A DNA stretch of 29,794 nucleotides. It comes from Microcaldota archaeon (lineage in GTDB: Archaea; Micrarchaeota; Micrarchaeia; Anstonellales; Anstonellaceae). Below are positions 29,675 to 29,794 of the stretch, piece after piece. The translations under genes were made by a program, and so were the position numbers. Location of the stretch: NCBI GenBank assembly GCA_021813025.1, contig JAKAME010000007.1, forward strand, positions 1 to 29,794, in the 5' to 3' direction. The notes under the pieces were generated by a model. The model had not been told where the DNA came from, searched no databases, and worked only from the letters and a program-made list of their open reading frames with translations. Position 1 is the stretch's first letter. Each line of letters opens with the position of its first letter.

Positions 29675-29794
29675 TCAAAAATCGCTCATTTTCCTCTGCC
29701 TCAGATTCTCAAGCGTGGCCCATTTCCACCTTATGTACTGCTTCACCTTCTTGTCGTCCACATGCCGCGCGAGGAATGCGACCGTAATGGGGTC
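29675..29794 (-). CDS. C-terminal end of a gene of unknown function (partial)
   Basis: The minus strand encodes 39 residues from the window edge to a stop at 29675-29677, including DDKKVKQYIRWKWATLENLR. The upstream part is outside the window. I do not recognise the family from this fragment. The adjacent operon begins just after it on the same strand. Confidence 0.55.
   Translation of the reverse strand, partial: DPITVAFLARHVDDKKVKQYIRWKWATLENLRQRKMSDF

Noticed and set aside
1..29794. CRISPR arrays, transposons, integrases or an intein
   Set aside because: No regularly spaced repeats, transposase or integrase frames, or intein splice motifs were seen.

Overview
The window looks like part of an archaeal chromosome. 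It encodes a group II chaperonin (thermosome), GatD and GatE for tRNA-dependent Gln-tRNA synthesis, aIF5A, ribosomal proteins eS24 and eS27, Kae1, the ether-lipid enzyme GGGP synthase, a HerA ATPase, a Sulfolobus-type single-OB SSB, a DUF424 protein and many TATA-box, leaderless-type promoters. Coding DNA is GC-rich and densely packed. A small-genome (DPANN-like) lineage is possible, but I infer that only from general flavour and cannot prove it here.

Layout. 1-1156: minus-strand zinc-ribbon gene (partial), tRNA-Arg(GCG), a DsrE-like gene and a gene that appears frameshifted. 1172-5005: herA followed by accessory genes separated by repeated copies of the herA 3' end (CheD-like gene, unknown gene, unknown gene). 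5094-9169: methyltransferase, DedA/VTT membrane protein, GalT-like transferase, a secreted or membrane protein and a TrmB-type regulator. 9244-13928: gatD-gatE operon, isochorismatase-like hydrolase and a TIM-barrel isomerase-like enzyme. 13972-16966: small gene, aIF5A-eS24-eS27 translation cluster, then (minus) kae1 followed by a DUF3592-like gene that ends in a second, diverged kae1 tail. 17045-20129: methyltransferase, purM, DUF350 protein and SSB. 20256-23489: thermosome, an unannotated structured-RNA candidate and an operon of three ACT-domain proteins. 23645-25462: LAGLIDADG endonuclease gene whose 3' end lies inside tRNA-Gln(CTG), convergent tRNA-Val(TAC), DUF424 gene and an unknown gene. 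25679-28753: PRC-barrel protein, UppP, a C/D-box sRNA candidate, NAD-dependent epimerase and GGGP synthase. 28786-29794: a PIN toxin (VapC) with two AbrB-type antitoxin-like genes and the end of one more gene.

The most interesting pattern is that the 3' coding ends of conserved genes are repeated in frame next to accessory genes. Three copies of the herA tail (KEDEIEAFL-stop) flank two single-gene inserts. The first two copies differ only at synonymous third positions. The kae1 tail is repeated as a 69-nt, indel-free copy that encodes 13 of 22 identical residues, beyond a DUF3592-like gene. A shorter tandem repeat is seen at the end of the GGGP synthase gene beside vapBC. I read the first two as accessory genes inserted at gene 3' ends by recombination with DNA from related strains, each event leaving two orthologous tails. 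No recombinase gene is visible in the window. The endonuclease gene that runs into tRNA-Gln may be a related case of an accessory gene fused to the edge of an essential gene.

The core genes mostly serve translation (GatDE with tRNA-Gln, aIF5A, eS24, eS27, Kae1 for t6A), protein folding, purine synthesis (PurM) and membrane lipid or carrier metabolism (GGGP synthase, UppP). Starts were chosen from TATA-box distance (about 25 nt, leaderless) or Shine-Dalgarno sequences. All of this is from reading only; no searches or folding programs were run.
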